Positions 21,646 through 33,828 of a DNA stretch of 64,000 nt are shown in pieces. How positions within the stretch are numbered: position 1 is the stretch's first letter; each line of letters opens with the position of its first letter. Under the pieces are notes generated by a model. That model was not told the DNA's origin, searched no databases, and saw only the letters and a program-made list of their open reading frames with translations. The position numbers were made by a program, and so were the translations under genes. The stretch covers positions 310,001 through 374,000 of the forward strand of contig JARGSG010000056.1 of assembly GCA_030374805.1 (NCBI GenBank). The letters are read 5' to 3'. This DNA is from Gracilaria gracilis (lineage: Eukaryota > Rhodophyta > Florideophyceae > Gracilariales > Gracilariaceae).

Positions 21646-22035
21646 TTTAAATGGTCTATAAGGGGAGCTACGGTGTGCAAAGATGTGTGGACGCGTATTG
21701 TGCAGATTTACGGTGGAATTGGTGTGTAGGCTATACGTTGTTTGATGCAAATGAAATGCTAACAATGCAATGCGATCTATGCAATGCGGTTATGGCATAG
21801 GCTTGGTTTAGAGTACAATGCAGTATTTATATAGATAGTAGGAGTGCCTTAGAACTCTATTGCGTAACATCATCAACAAATTCTACTACAACCTGAACAA
21901 CTATTCTACTGTGCGTCCGCGCATCTGGGCCTGCCGTGCTACCCCACGTCTGTTTGTCCCTACGGACCTCAGCAGCGCATCATCCGGACTACCGCGCCCG
22001 CGCGCCTGTGGTTCGAACCCCACGGCCGTTTGATA
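21646..22035 (+). repeat. 5' LTR of the copia element at 21646
   Basis: 390 bp, aligned end to end with 44186-44579. The 3' copy begins TGCAAATG; this copy reads TTTAAATG, so its opening TG has been mutated. A TATTTATATAGATAG box is at about 21822. The last 120 bp include CCTCAGCAGCGC and a perfect RNA polymerase III B-box-like GGTTCGAACCC. Confidence 0.88.
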
Positions 22036-22090
22036 GTTATAACTGTCATATGTCTTCCCGACCGTTCGTCGACAAATATAGCTAAGCAAT

Positions 22091-23365
22091 ATGGCCGGCC
22101 AGAAAACTTCTCACAGCGCTCCTAACTCGCCGTCGATGGAGGATGCTGGACCTAGTAACGTCACTGCAACTCCTACCATGACCACAAATATCCCTGGGAC
22201 CATTGCATACGAGCCTGATGGCCCTGATCCACTGCCGTCCAACGCCACCGATGCTTAGAAAGCCGTCTACGCAGACACGGTGATGGAGTACTGCAGTAGC
22301 ACGCTTGATGCTTTAGATTATACTGGGTTTGTAAGCAAGGCTCTGTGGATCGAATACACTGCTACCTTTCGCAAGCAAACCCTCAAGATAAGCCGAAGCA
22401 GATGGCACAGCGATGGGTTGCGTTTCTCCTGTTCCGCGGAGTGCACATGACACGTAGACGGTTTTTCCCTAGAGCATAGGCATTAATTGAATGTCTCTTG
22501 CAGGGAGAATTTGTACCAGCTGCAGTGAACCCTGAATCAGGAAGCCAGTTGATACTTTCCAGGACGGAGAGTCCGGAGCATGAAACCGTCCGAGCTGAGG
22601 AAACCACAGAGAATCGCACTCTCCATGTTAATAGAATGCAACCCGAGCGTCATGAACAAGAGAGCAGCCCCGAGCAGCATCATTCAGATACTGTTATTCC
22701 AGTTCCAGACCCCCCACCGGTTACCGAACAACACAGATCCAATGTAGGCCGTTAGACGATTGGTGTGGTAGCAGCCGCAGATCAGCCGAGCGTAGTTGTC
22801 AAGAATATTTCAGCTCCTTTACACCCGCCGTACGCTCAAGAACAAGGCTCTAGCAGATATTCTCTTCGTATCAATGGCTTCATGCGTGCTTATCGAGGAC
22901 GTGAGAAGTTCAGTCGTCAATTCGATGAAGACCTCTCCTCTGCATTCCTACTGTACGAGACTTTTTCCCGCGTTTGCGGTCTCAGCCAGCAAGAGAAGGC
23001 TGGTGCGCTTCCTTTTCTACCAGATGGATCAGAAGTGTAAAGGGGTGTTATTTCTGCCGACAGGATCACAAAGCCCACAGGCGTCATTCTCCGGAAGAAG
23101 TACGTGCTACGATCAAGCGTCTCAGGTCATCCCATCCTTCGGCAATGGTCAGTGTAGATGATGTTGCATACATCTCTGAACAACTGCACGATGTTCAGGA
23201 GAGTGCTGAGAGCTCCGAAGAGGTTCAATTCTCCAACGATTCTGATAATGAAGGCATAGTATGTCTTGCTACAGAGGCTGGCAGTGTCCAGAAGGATACC
23301 GAAGTGTACCTCGCAAACTCCTCTTTTGTGCATGGTAGAACCTTTCTACTGATCTCAAATCTAGC
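22091..23365 (+). pseudogene. gag: Gag region of the copia element at 21646
   Basis: ATG at 22091 opens a frame that hits TAG at 22256-22258, then open frames in different phases (22498-22755, 22765-23040, 22974-23456) carry the rest. A Gag-like segment reads AYRGREKFSRQFDED and LLYETFSRVC about 22885-22975. A zinc-knuckle-like CYFCRQDHKAHRRH (C-x2-C-x4-H-x4-H, final Cys replaced) lies about 23041-23085. At least two frameshifts and one nonsense codon disable it. Confidence 0.7.
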
Positions 23366-24138
23366 ATGGCAGTCATGTTCTCTGCTCTGTCAATGGGTGA
23401 AGCACCGCGTTTCAAGGGAATCCTCATCGATTCTTGTGCGAAACCATCTTCCGTAATGTCTCACGCACAGTACCGCGTTTATTGCAAAGAGTTTGATGTA
23501 CCAATGCACATTGACACAGACTCAGGTCGTGCTATGTTTGGCATAGGAGGTACAATCAACGCAGTAGGTACTGCAACGGTTCCGGTTCCTTTCAAGGATC
23601 TTGACTTAGTGATCGACGTCACGTTTCAGATTATGAAGGACAGTTTGCCGTCATTACTGAGTAGGAAGGACATGAGGGACAATGGTCTGGATTTCAGTAT
23701 TCAGAAAGAGGTAGTGAGATTCAAGAACGCAGAGCAGGATCTCGCTATGGAGAATTACTTCCTTGTTCACCGCTGGAAGCATGAGGATCTTGGTTTCGCG
23801 CTGTACACTGAGTCCGACCTTCGAAAACTTCATCGAGTGTTTGGCCACCCTTCTGTACAAGCACTGTACAATGTACTGAAGCGTGCCAACCCTGATGACT
23901 TGGAAGGCTCAGTGCGGAAGAAACTTGACGAAATTCTTCGAGAATGCCAGATCTGCGTCCAGCACGCTGCGAAGCCACGCTGTTTGAAGGTTACCATCGG
24001 TACAGATGACCTAAGCTTCAATCACATAGTTGCTCTAGATGTAATGTACATCAATAGTCGTCCTGTACTGCATCTGGTGGATGAGGCTTTACACTTCAAT
24101 GCCGCGCAATTTCTCAAGAACATGACTTCTCAACTTGT
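23366..24138 (+). pseudogene. pol: Protease and integrase start of the copia element, cut by insertion
   Basis: The protease motif reads ILIDSCAKPS (Asp codon 23429-23431) where relatives have DSGA; TGT for GGT is a single G-to-T change. The GAG-pre-integrase module follows: LRKLHRVFGHPS...CQICVQHA (HHCC). The integrase core starts FNHIVALDVMYI with the first catalytic Asp at 24038-24040. The frame ends in FLKNMTSQ, where the 17.7-kb element is inserted. Integrase continues at 41849. Confidence 0.88.
24135..24138. repeat. Putative target-site duplication, left (TTGT)
   Basis: TTGT at 24135-24138 recurs at 41849-41852. Removing one copy plus the insert lets the copia integrase run on in phase (TSQ then VWKTILKCW). 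A 3-bp TGT reading is equally possible. Confidence 0.6.
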
Positions 24139-24199
24139 CCCAGTAAGCAAAGCGAATACCCCTGGTATGGCCGAAAACAGTACGAAAAGGGTCGATTTT

Positions 24200-25025
24200 A
24201 GGCCTTGATTTTGGGCTCAAATAAATGGCAAGAAAGGGCCGAAATATTGGCCTCTTCTGGCCCTTTATTCTGTGCCAAAATATGGCCATTTACTCTGTGC
24301 CGAAAATGGGTCTCAAGATGGCCGAAGCAGACTGACATGAATACAGCATAGTAGGTCCAAAATGTGTTCCACAAATTGGCTATATGATGACTAGTAGAGA
24401 CCCAAGTTGCAGTACGGTGGACTGTTCTACGTGGTTCGAAAACGTGGCGCATGTAGTTCATTCTAAGGGATCTGAAGCGTACAATATGTAGGCTAACAAT
24501 GGTGGGCTTTGGGGCTAAAATGGATTGGAACCTCCTCACTTTTACATCAATACACGGTCAGATTCGGGACTGTATCATTTCTGAAATGCACCGAATGAAG
24601 TACGAATCGCTAGTGCTGCGCATCAACAAGCACCAGGAGGTGAGGGGACAATAAGCAGACAAAACACACAAAACATGGGACAAAATGACGAGAAGAATGA
24701 CTCGAACGCAAAAAAAGACAAACAAGAAAGAAGAAATAACGGAGATGACCATAGTTCTGGTAGAGAAGATTGATCAAGAAAATGTCGGAGATGCACCGTG
24801 GCACGTACAGAAGAAGCTGATGAAAACGATTCTGAAGGTCAGAAACCAAGAAACGGTTCGCGAAAAGAGACATAGGAAGTTCCTGAGTACAATTACATAG
24901 GTAATATATGTGGTGACGACAGACACCAACTCGCAAAATTTCATGATGCCAGGTGTGTGCCTGCCGGATGTGCGCCTCGAAGAAGGGAATTGGTAGGGAA
25001 TATGAACATACAAGAAGGATAAAGG
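24200..25025. other. Left subterminal region of the 17.7-kb element
   Basis: Contains the repeated GGCCGAAAT, TGTGCCAAAA and TGTGCCGAAAA motifs (24239-24320). A short Lys/Glu-rich plus-strand frame at 24685-24900 (coiled-coil-like) overlaps a longer minus-strand frame. I do not call either a gene. Confidence 0.4.
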
Positions 25026-26426
25026 TCACTGAATGAACGAGAAGGCAGACGTTCTATAGTTGTCGCGACACCTAGAGCGCTTCTTCCTCGAACGATGTTT
25101 GACAGCGTCAGCCGCCATTGCACTATATCCCACTTCATCGTCTGCCGAACCCTCCACATTGCTCCAGTCTGCTTCATCATCAGAAGTGCTACCAGATCGA
25201 GCGCCGTGCATAGGCGCGTCCTCTCGCCGTGCCCCTGAAATCGACGAACGCCCTCCACGATGCTTCGTAGACCTCTGAAAGGTATGTGACGTTTTCCGAA
25301 CCTTACGAGAACGTGGCTGATCGATACCATCGTTATCCTCGATATCCGGTACTAGTTCGGATTCGCTCCCGCTGGATTCTCCCGCATCTGAATCAATGTC
25401 GTTGATCTTAACAGCAGGCCTCGGCGGCTTCTGAGTGCGCTTCCTAGGAGGGTTCTTACGTTTCTGTTTGCGATTTCGGACTCTCTTCGAAGCACCCTTT
25501 CCATTCCTCCCAGTGTTCTTGACATGATATGGTTGCTCAACCTGATCGTCCAACCTTGCCGCACGCTGCTCAGCATCCTGCTCATCATCTTCTTTAGCTA
25601 CACTATGAGATTTCAACGCAGTGCCTTGAGAAGGCAGATATGGCTCTTCCGAATTTCAAAATGTACTGCGTTTGCGGACCATGGCAAAGGGAGCTCTCGC
25701 AGGAGTCTGCTCAGATGCCGTGGTGTAAGAGGCTTTCTCGATGGTCGGCACTGGATCTGGAACTGTACCATTCGTATTCGTACTCGGCTGGGCAGAAGCT
25801 GGTACAGTAGTGGGGCCCCCGTTATCCGTGGAGTTCTTCTTGGCTTCCTTTTTCGCTGACTCAACAACCGCCTTCCTGTCCCGCTACATCGTCTCCTCGA
25901 TCAGAAACGTAACTACCCAGCAGCTTTGCGCAGCATTGAAGACCGAGTACTTGGAGACGAGAGATCTTTTCAATTCCCTCAGCTTGTCCAAGTACCTCAC
26001 CTTGATGGAGCTGTATGTATGAGCGCGACGAACCAGTTTCAGGGTATTGTAGAGGAAACCCCTGATGTGGTCTTTGACATCGTTTGCAAGTTCTGTGTAC
26101 AGCGGGAAATGCTCGTTTGTCGGCGCAGAACCGTTGAACACCATCATCTTCTCCCGGTAGAGCCTATTGAACACTTCTCGAGTAGACAAGAGCGTCCCAG
26201 TCGGCTTCCCGGCACAGTCGCCTGGCTTCATTCGCCGTTTTTCGGCGGCGGTTGGAATCAGGACAGCGCCAGGTGGCATTACGAAACAAGCACGGGAATT
26301 CTGTTGCATCTGCGTGTGATTTTGAGGTACGTATCCGGAAGCGCTGGAAACTCCGGAAGAGCCAGGAGCGCCTGTCGATCGATGGCAGTCAATAGTGACC
26401 TCGGGAGTAACTCTGGAACCCATCAC
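25026..26426 (-). pseudogene. Minus-strand partner gene of the Tnp2 element (two in-frame stops)
   Basis: ATG at 26426-26424 (a second Met follows it). One frame runs to 25026, about 466 codons, interrupted only by TAG at 25884-25886 and TGA at 25656-25658. Residues about 80-180 look folded and helical (REVFNRLYREKMMVF, LANDVKDHIRGFLYN, RYLDKLRELKRS). The second half is strongly basic then acidic (KKRSRCR, NRKQKRKNPPRKR, SDAGESSGSESE), as in nuclear DNA-binding proteins. It is divergent from the Tnp2 gene. By position it could be the TnpA-like DNA-binding partner known from En/Spm elements, but I do not recognise the sequence. Confidence 0.55.
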
Positions 26427-27281
26427 AAGCGTTTGCGAATATCTTTTTGAGCGAACAAAACAATGCGTTCAGATTCACAATGCAAAACACCTGGTCAGTT
26501 GCAAAGGATATGCATTCGCAAGGATTTCAAATCGCAATATGGAGGTTAAGGTATAGGGAAAGCGTACAAAGCACGGAAAATGTATCTCGGCAATGAGTGA
26601 GAACGATATGGGAATCGTATCAAGTGATACTAGCGATAGCGATGACGCTGATTCTGGGCAACGGGAGAAACGCCGCGACGAAACAGAATAGCGAATAACG
26701 TAGGGCCAGTGAGGTCAGCGAATGGAAGAAGAAAAGCGGCGTGACAGAAGCTTGTGGCAGGGAACGGGGATGGAATAACGAAAGTGGATGGCGAAAGTGG
26801 GTGGCGCGTCTGGGAGATGGCGGCATGGAGTCCCAGAGGGTTGGATGGGTGCGACTCCGACCCAACCTTCTCTTGGATAAAGTTTACCATTTGTAGAGCA
26901 CGCGTGCGGCGTGGGATAGGACGAACCTTGTGAAACGAAAGCTGGGTCCCGAAGAGCAAAGGAATGAAATGCCACTATCGCAGGTATGGTCATGAATCCA
27001 ATCCAGAAGTCGAAAAGCAGGAAAATTGGAATTGTTTTCGAAACTGACCAATAAAATCCTCCGGAGCGCCTCAATTGGTTCCAGAGTGACCATATATCGG
27101 TATCCAATATTGCAGGGTGATCCTATTTTATGAAGTGCGGAGCAATGCGCCTTTCTACCAGTGGTACCACTTTGGCGCCCATCGCATTGTGAACTCAAAG
27201 AGTCATTGCACATTGTTCTCATCATTCAATAAGATATTCGTAGATTCGGACTGTTTTCCAGGGTGCTTTTGCTTTCAAAAA
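26427..27281. other. Intergenic region between divergent element genes
   Basis: Shared upstream region of the minus-strand partner gene and the Tnp2 gene, so the likely promoter region for both. I see no recognisable gene. Overlapping minus-strand frames at 26620-27225 have no conserved character. Confidence 0.4.
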
Positions 27282-30200
27282 ATGGAGAATTGGAACGACG
27301 TATCACACCGTCGTATAAGTAGGTGGGAGGTACGACTCGACGATGGTAACGACACTTCATGGTCCTCCGACAAGAATGACGAAAATCCTTCAGCCTCCAG
27401 TGGGTATTCAAAATCGCTCTCTCCATTAAGACGAAGAAGATATAGATGGCAAGGTGGAGGCGAGAAAGGAGTACACAATCGAAAGAGAGCCAGACCGATG
27501 AGCACAAATGTGGAAACCAATCCCGACCCGGATATGTCTAGGTGCGCTGTATAATCAAATAAGGGGAACATAACTGCGCGTAACGCACCACGCGCCGAAG
27601 ATGAAGACAAGCCAAGCTACGAAAAGGGAGGTTTCAATGACTCTGAACCGTTTCAACAGGGAAATGTGATCAACCGAAACTTGTGCTCTAAATTGCCCCC
27701 AGAAAATGTAGCAGATAGTTTGAACATCATAGGACATCTCGATGAACCAGACCATATCCAAGAGGAAGATGTGGGTTGTAATGCGTCTGCTACTTGCACC
27801 AGAGAGCCATCTTTAGCAAGCAGTTCGGAATATGAAACCATCGATATGTGCGTGGACCAGCTGGATGTGGAGATGGACAAAAAACTTGACATAGTTGGAA
27901 CAGAGTTTGAAAGACTGAACAAGTTTTTGTTCACTGCAGAACTTTCAGGTATATCGCAGAGAAACATTGAACGAATTCTTCCTGTGGATCCTATTCGGGC
28001 CCGTTCCTCATATCGATCAATGATTAATCATGCCATTTCTCAGTCTCTTGCTCACAAAACATTTGTTTGGATGTGTCCCAATGGCCATGCAGTATCGGCC
28101 GGTAAGCTTCGCACTGCGTCTCAATGTCCGCAGTGTTCTAAATCGATGCGTGGACCGTCCATATTCTGGTTCATGAAGCCATCCGTCGCAATAGAAGCAC
28201 TCTGCACAGCCAAGGCTTCTTTTGCCCAGTTACTGGAAGGATATGTAAAGTGCAGAAACGTGTGTACAGGGCAAGGCGAGGCATCTGATTTGCACGACTA
28301 TTTCCACGGGGAGATGTTTCGAAGACGTTACGAAAATTGCCTGCGCGATCAGGACCCCGAAAGTAACTTAAGTGTATTCTTAACCTTTTCCACAGATGGG
28401 TTTGAATGTGCGAAAACCAGAAGAGGAGAGGCAATATCATCCTGGCCACTGGTTTGTACTGTTCTTAATTTCGATCCGCGCCAAAGATCTCGAGCGAGCA
28501 ACGCATTGATTCTCGGTATCGTGCCAGGATCTTATGTGTCTCTGTATTTCGACACATTCATGTACGAGATAGTGCCGGATTTCAAGACACTAGAGAAAGG
28601 TATAAGAGTTCTTTGCGGAGATGGAAAGTTCAGAACCGTAAGAGCTCACATGTTTTTCTTCACGGCAGATTGGCCAGCCGCTACAAAACTGTTAGGGTAT
28701 GTTGGACATACAGGCAGACTGTTCTGCAGGTTTTGCAAGAAAGAGAAGACCTATTTGTCAGAACTTAAGACTTCTTGTGTCCTTCCCAGTGTCCCAAACC
28801 AAATCATCCAAGAGGCTGTTCGTAATGGAACAACAAATGCGGACGGTGCGTTTTACAGACCTGGGGACATTACGAGGATAGAATGCCACTCCTCTCGGAA
28901 GGAGGCCCATATAATATCATCATGGAAGTCGTGCAGCACCCTTGAAATCGGTTGTGCAGCGAGAAAGTTGCTGGCAAAGCGCACAGGCGTGAAAGCCGAC
29001 TCTTGTTTCCGAAAACTTTCGTTGGACTACAAGTACGCGTTTCCTTATGATATCATGCATCTCGTACTGCTGGGATGGGCAAAGCATCTTCTGAAGCTTC
29101 TCACCGGGCGTCATGCGCAACATGAAAAGATGCAAGAGCTACCAGAATACTGCGTCCCCTCTGTGCTCCTTGATAATATCAACAATGATATGGAATCGTG
29201 TGCGGACGGGATTCCAACATCTTGGGGTCGTGCATCGCTCCCATTATGTGAACTTGAGAAGTACAAAGCCGAAGACTTAAAGCGACATCTTGAGCTCTAC
29301 ATTGTGCCTATCTTCCATCGCCATAAGTTCAGAAAAGAAGTAGTGAGATTGTGCGTCCTCACTGCCAGGGTTGTATCACTTTGTTTCGAGTACCGCTGCG
29401 ATTCTGGGACTTCGCAAGAGCTCAAAAGGCTTATAGAGGAGCTGTACGCAAACTTTGCTAATTGGTTCTACAGTACGTCGTCTGATGCATACTGCTTTAC
29501 CCCCAGCACACATGCGATTCTTCATATCCCTGAGCTTCTTCAACAGTGTGGACCCCTTTCGATAACCTCACAGTTTCTCATCTAAAGATTGCTTGGCGAA
29601 ATGGGGAGGCGAATGACGACAAAGACGAATGTTCACGCTCACTTGTTTCATAAGAACCATAGGCTTTTTGCTCTTCGCGTCATGAATGGTGGACTGGCAC
29701 CGCACATTTCAGGTGAGCAAAAGCTCTCCATCTCATTTGGGGACGAATTAGAGAGCGTAAGCACTGAGGAAGATAATGGAGAATATGGGACGGGAGTAGT
29801 ATGCCGAGGGGCAGGAATCGAGTGTCGGCCAACAAACGCGCAAGAGTCTGCGATATCCAGGTTTGTCAGTGAACAATTTCCAGAATCTCATGGTATCCAG
29901 TACAGAATTGCATCGTTTAAACAACACCAATCTGCGAATGTACACAAGAGAGTAGTTGAATTTTCCATTGAAACCGTTGATGCATACCGCAGAAGACGTG
30001 AGAGATCTCAGTACTCAACAACACGCCAGAAGCACTGCATCGCAGCTGAATTTCTTAGATACCAATCAGACACCGCATCTGGAGCCTCTGATACAGTCGA
30101 GAAAGCTTCGGATGCTGTTGACTTGTACTATGGTTATGTCGAAGGACTGTACGAAGCCGTTCTGAAGATGACGCTGAACGGTCGAGATGTGAAGATTAAG

Positions 30201-30431
30201 CTAAGCTTGGCCCAGGTCCGATGGCAGTATGGTTGCATATTCAACAAATCATTAGATCTGGTATACACGCAGGATCGTCGGAGAACAGAGGTGACCATTG
30301 AGCCCGCACAACGTATTCTTCGGTTGGTGGGATATATTGACATATCGAGCAGGAGGTACTTTCTTCAACGGAGCCGAACCAGTAGACAGTGTCGTGACAA
30401 TGTATTCCTTCCTGGGGCCAATGAGGTGTAA
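27282..30431 (+). pseudogene. Tnp2-type (CACTA/En-Spm-like) transposase with two in-frame TAA
   Basis: Starting at ATG 27282 (MENWNDVSHRR) a single frame runs to TAG 30429-30431, about 1,049 codons, interrupted only by TAA at 27552-27554 and TAA at 29583-29585. The N-terminus is acidic/polar with a zinc-ribbon-like CPNGHAVS...CPQCSKS. The core matches the Tnp2 family: FLTFSTDGFECAKTRRGE, SSWPLVCTVLNFDP, ALILGIVPGS, CRFCKKEKTYLSEL, YAFPYDIMHLVLLGWAKHLLKLL, STHAILHIPELLQQCGPL. The second TAA stands in a conserved block (SQFLI-X-RLLGEMGRR) where Glu is likely. The C-terminal 280 codons continue the same domain. Known role: excision and integration of CACTA elements. Confidence 0.82.
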
Positions 30432-31540
30432 TGATGCCAGGTTACGCTGAAGTAATGAACAGAATAGTATTTAGTCATCCAAAGCAACATCTTCTTTGAC
30501 CACTGCGCTGTTGCGAATGTTTCCAGAAAGCAACAAGGAAAGACTGGCAGTTTCTTCATTGTGTACAGCACAGTTGGGGAATTGGAATGGTATAGAATGT
30601 GCACTGCAAGACGGATTGTACGGTACCTCATTGGAGAGGTGGGCAAGTTGAACGGCGTAGAAGGTAAGAACGTTCAAAATAGAGCGCATGAGATGAAAGA
30701 TTGTGGCAATTGTGTATAGCACGGCCAGAAGAAGAAGTTTAGCCGGCGGAGGAATCATGCGAACCAGTTGTGCTGTAGGGGACAGTGACATGAAGCGTGC
30801 GCTCAACCGCGGCCATTACTTGGTGTTGGGAACGCTGATGTTTTATCTTCTTCCTGATCAGAATGTCCGTACTCAATGTCCAGAACGAGGCAAAAATTCG
30901 ACTGCTGTGGTGGGCCTAGTTGAAGACGGCTTGACAACAATTAAAAGATCGATAAGGTCGAATTTGGAGGCTGACCGCCGGTATGAACAGAAGGAGAGAC
31001 GCACAGATGCCATGGTCTAGAAAGGTAATGAGATGAATAGCTGCCGTGTTGTTGCTATATGTTACACGAAGACAGCCGATCGTGATTGTTCATGTTTTCT
31101 CGTACACGAAAAATGCAAAGTCACAGTCGCGGAAGACATTCATGGCGATGAACATAAGAGGCACAGTCAGCGGGCCTCATTAAATTACGAGGAACAGGAG
31201 GAAGGCGGTGACGACTGTATAGGAAGAAAGCATCAGCAGCGCAATGACAAGCGAAACCTCCAAGGCGAACAAACAACATCTTCGACAACAACATGCACCG
31301 TGCTCCGGAGGACGTGGCATTTGTTTTTTGGTTGACGAACGCAGCGCTACTTGGTACCCATCACAGACGTTGTGTTTGGTAGCTGAGATATGGGTGTGCC
31401 GAAGGTACAGAGATACCGAAGGCATCTCGGACCTTCACTTCAGGAGATACCTTGTTCTACGCTCTTGGCTGGTGGTCGTCCTCCGTTGAAATGCATTACA
31501 TGTGTACAACGTGCACCGCTACACGTTGATAGTGTGGTCC
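30432..31540. other. Region without a convincing gene; hydrophobic minus-strand frames
   Basis: Minus-strand frames at 30806-30471 and 31425-31180 contain hydrophobic segments (AKLLLLAVLYTIATIF, LALEVSLVIALLM-like), which might be membrane-spanning pieces of a broken gene. They are in different phases and match no family I know. Plus-strand frames here are polar and unremarkable. Confidence 0.35.
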
Positions 31541-32464
31541 ATGAACCATGTCACAATATGTGTGACATGGTACAAGATTCCCCCGGTGCTGCAGTCCGTT
31601 ATCGAGGTTTACTCGAATTGCAAAGCAATGTCGCCTCCAGATTCCTGCTACACATTCAGAGAACTATCGACCCCAGAAGATCCGCATTGTCCCTTGCGGA
31701 AAGTCTTGGTGCCTCGTCATGCAACCCTAGTAGCTTTTCGCAGCTCCCAGACAGTAGGAAGTGCGGCTCTGAGAAATAAAATTGTTCACGAGAAGACGGA
31801 GGATCCTCGGAACATTGCAAAGATTGCGTCTGATGCGTTGACGAGAAAGCGAAATTGGAGACAACAGGAGAAAAATCGTGTTTCGGAAAACGAGAAACAA
31901 AGAATTCTATACAAGAAACGGAGACAGCTGGAAACCCCCCAACAACGAAGCCTTCGCAAGAAAAAGCGCCGCGAATGGTATGGAAACCGGAAGAAGCTAA
32001 ATAATGCTGAGAAAGATAGCGACAGAACCACAAGTGTAAGATCTGGAATTGATGGCGATGGTTCTAGTATTGGCTCCTCTACTTCTTCGTCATATGATCT
32101 TCGAACGAACGATTCAACGTACAGTCCGTGCTCTTCATCGTTTTCAAGCAGAAATGGACACTCTTCAAACGCCAGCATAGATGAAAGTGACACTGGTCCT
32201 AAATCACAGTCGCTTTCTCAAGAGGTTGAGGAGTTAGGATTAGTCAGCGAACCTGCTGATGTGACACCGCACAAGTTTTTGTACGAAATTCATTTAGATA
32301 CGTACACATTAACTGCATATAAGCATATGCTGTTGCCCATCGAAGAAGTACTGCACTCAAATGTTAAGGTCGTACATATTGCAAGCGACGAAAACGATCC
32401 AGATTCCAATCCGGGCAATGGGGCTGAATGTGAACATGATGAACCGGTTCCGAACGCGAATTGA
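31541..32464 (+). CDS. Unrecognised charged/Ser-rich protein in the 17.7-kb element
   Basis: An open frame of 307 codons from ATG 31541 to TGA 32462-32464; an in-frame GTG at 31502 would extend it. The middle has a long basic, probably helical stretch (NWRQQEKNRVSENEKQR, KKRRQLETPQQRS, RKKKRREWYGNRKK), then a Ser/Asp-rich disordered part, and an acidic C-terminus. A basic helix followed by an acidic region suggests a nuclear nucleic-acid-binding protein. It lies downstream of and parallel to the Tnp2 gene. It is one of the few uninterrupted frames in the element. Function unknown. Confidence 0.45.
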   Translation: MNHVTICVTWYKIPPVLQSVIEVYSNCKAMSPPDSCYTFRELSTPEDPHCPLRKVLVPRHATLVAFRSSQTVGSAALRNKIVHEKTEDPRNIAKIASDALTRKRNWRQQEKNRVSENEKQRILYKKRRQLETPQQRSLRKKKRREWYGNRKKLNNAEKDSDRTTSVRSGIDGDGSSIGSSTSSSYDLRTNDSTYSPCSSSFSSRNGHSSNASIDESDTGPKSQSLSQEVEELGLVSEPADVTPHKFLYEIHLDTYTLTAYKHMLLPIEEVLHSNVKVVHIASDENDPDSNPGNGAECEHDEPVPNAN

Positions 32465-32895
32465 CACCCCGAACCCCTGAACATTTCAAACGACAATGAA
32501 AATGATAACCCCGAGCCCCAGCTGGAGTCACATGATGAGGGCGAAGTGGTTTCTAGTGTACAACTCTGACAACGCTGAAATCCACGGGCACCTATGCTTT
32601 ACGCGGAAACTGTTGTGGTAGTGCTTCATATGAGCACCGTTCATGTCATTTGTCAACCATTTGTTGGCTGGCTCATGTTTGCTACCACATCTGAGACTAT
32701 TGTTCTCACACATGTCTCCAATATTTTCTGAATTACTTGCACCTCTAGTATCCCCTCGATGCTTTTGAGCACAATGAAAAGATTACGCCCCACAGTTTTT
32801 CGCATAGAGCCCGACCAGCACGACAATGTGATGATATCAATGTAGGGTATAGTCTGGCAAAGGCATTATTAATCGAAGAACAAGCAACAGCTTTC

Positions 32896-33828
32896 TCAGT
32901 AGAGAGAAGTTCCCAACTCGAAACTATGCTCATTCGTCATGTCTTTGCGAGCTCCACCCCTTGTGTAAATCACTGCGTTCGCGTCAGGGTCATGAAAGCG
33001 ATATACAGCTGCATTAAAAATCAAAGCCAGTAAACCCTTTTGTTTGAGGAGCAGAGATATATGAGTTACATGTGATGAGAAGCCCGCGCGAATGTGTCGT
33101 GGAAGTTTTGCGAACACAGCAATGAGTCTGTTCGTACCAAGAGTGGAGACGTTCTGCACGGCGGGGACCACGTCGAAGGGCACATGACGGTTTGCATGTG
33201 GCAGTAACAGTGTTGCTAAGCAAAGAGAACATGCGGCACATGAACGATTCACGTAGATTTGGCGTAAGGAGAGCTGTGCGCGAGGCTGAGGAGCTGCACT
33301 TGGAGCATGGGTAACAGAGATCAACACATCATGGATCACGCCGTGATGGCTTGTGGCACAGTACACATCCTTGTGATAAGGATACAAGGCCTGCACTGGA
33401 ACGGCAGAGTTAGGGAGTACAATCGTACACTCTAGATTACTGCAGAACGTGGTCTCGTTGCACATATGGAGACAATATCGTGATAACAGTATCACAGCGA
33501 GGTGAACTCCATGTAGACGCAAGGGAAAGAAGCGGCGGCGGAGGAAAACTCCCTTTCCCTGACGCTGCTTGCGGCGCGGATGTACCCTATAGAGCACGTA
33601 AACCTTCTTGCCACGTCCTACCACCCGACATCCATTGCACTGTCGCCGCAGCGCAGACACCACTTTGAACACGCGCGCCTTCGCGTCGCTGAGCGCAGCG
33701 GCCACTACGAAGCGCGGCGCAATGGCCGAACCGAATAGCGCCCGCTTCTTGTCGTCTCGCAGCTGGCGGCGACGAGAACGGCCTAGCGCAGCAAACGCAA
33801 CCGAGATCAGCCGCACAATGGATGTCAT
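32896..33828 (-). CDS. Unrecognised basic ORF in the 17.7-kb element
   Basis: 310 codons from the first ATG (33828-33826); a GTG at 33921 extends it. Arg-rich N-terminal third (GRSRRRQLRDDKKR, HPRRKQRQGKG, RRRFFPLRLHG), then a Cys/His-containing and moderately hydrophobic remainder. No domain recognised. The opposite strand also shows fair-sized open frames, so coding is not certain. The plus-strand frames at 33480-34139 overlap it and look like shadows. Confidence 0.3.
   Translation of the reverse strand: MTSIVRLISVAFAALGRSRRRQLRDDKKRALFGSAIAPRFVVAAALSDAKARVFKVVSALRRQCNGCRVVGRGKKVYVLYRVHPRRKQRQGKGVFLRRRFFPLRLHGVHLAVILLSRYCLHMCNETTFCSNLECTIVLPNSAVPVQALYPYHKDVYCATSHHGVIHDVLISVTHAPSAAPQPRAQLSLRQIYVNRSCAACSLCLATLLLPHANRHVPFDVVPAVQNVSTLGTNRLIAVFAKLPRHIRAGFSSHVTHISLLLKQKGLLALIFNAAVYRFHDPDANAVIYTRGGARKDMTNEHSFELGTSLY

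Noticed and set aside
21674-21690. LTR start placed at TGTGCAA after an AAGGGGAGCTAC polypurine-like tract
   Set aside because: The tract and 25 more upstream bases are shared by both LTR copies, so they lie inside the LTR. The boundary next to the GCCTT duplication fits better.
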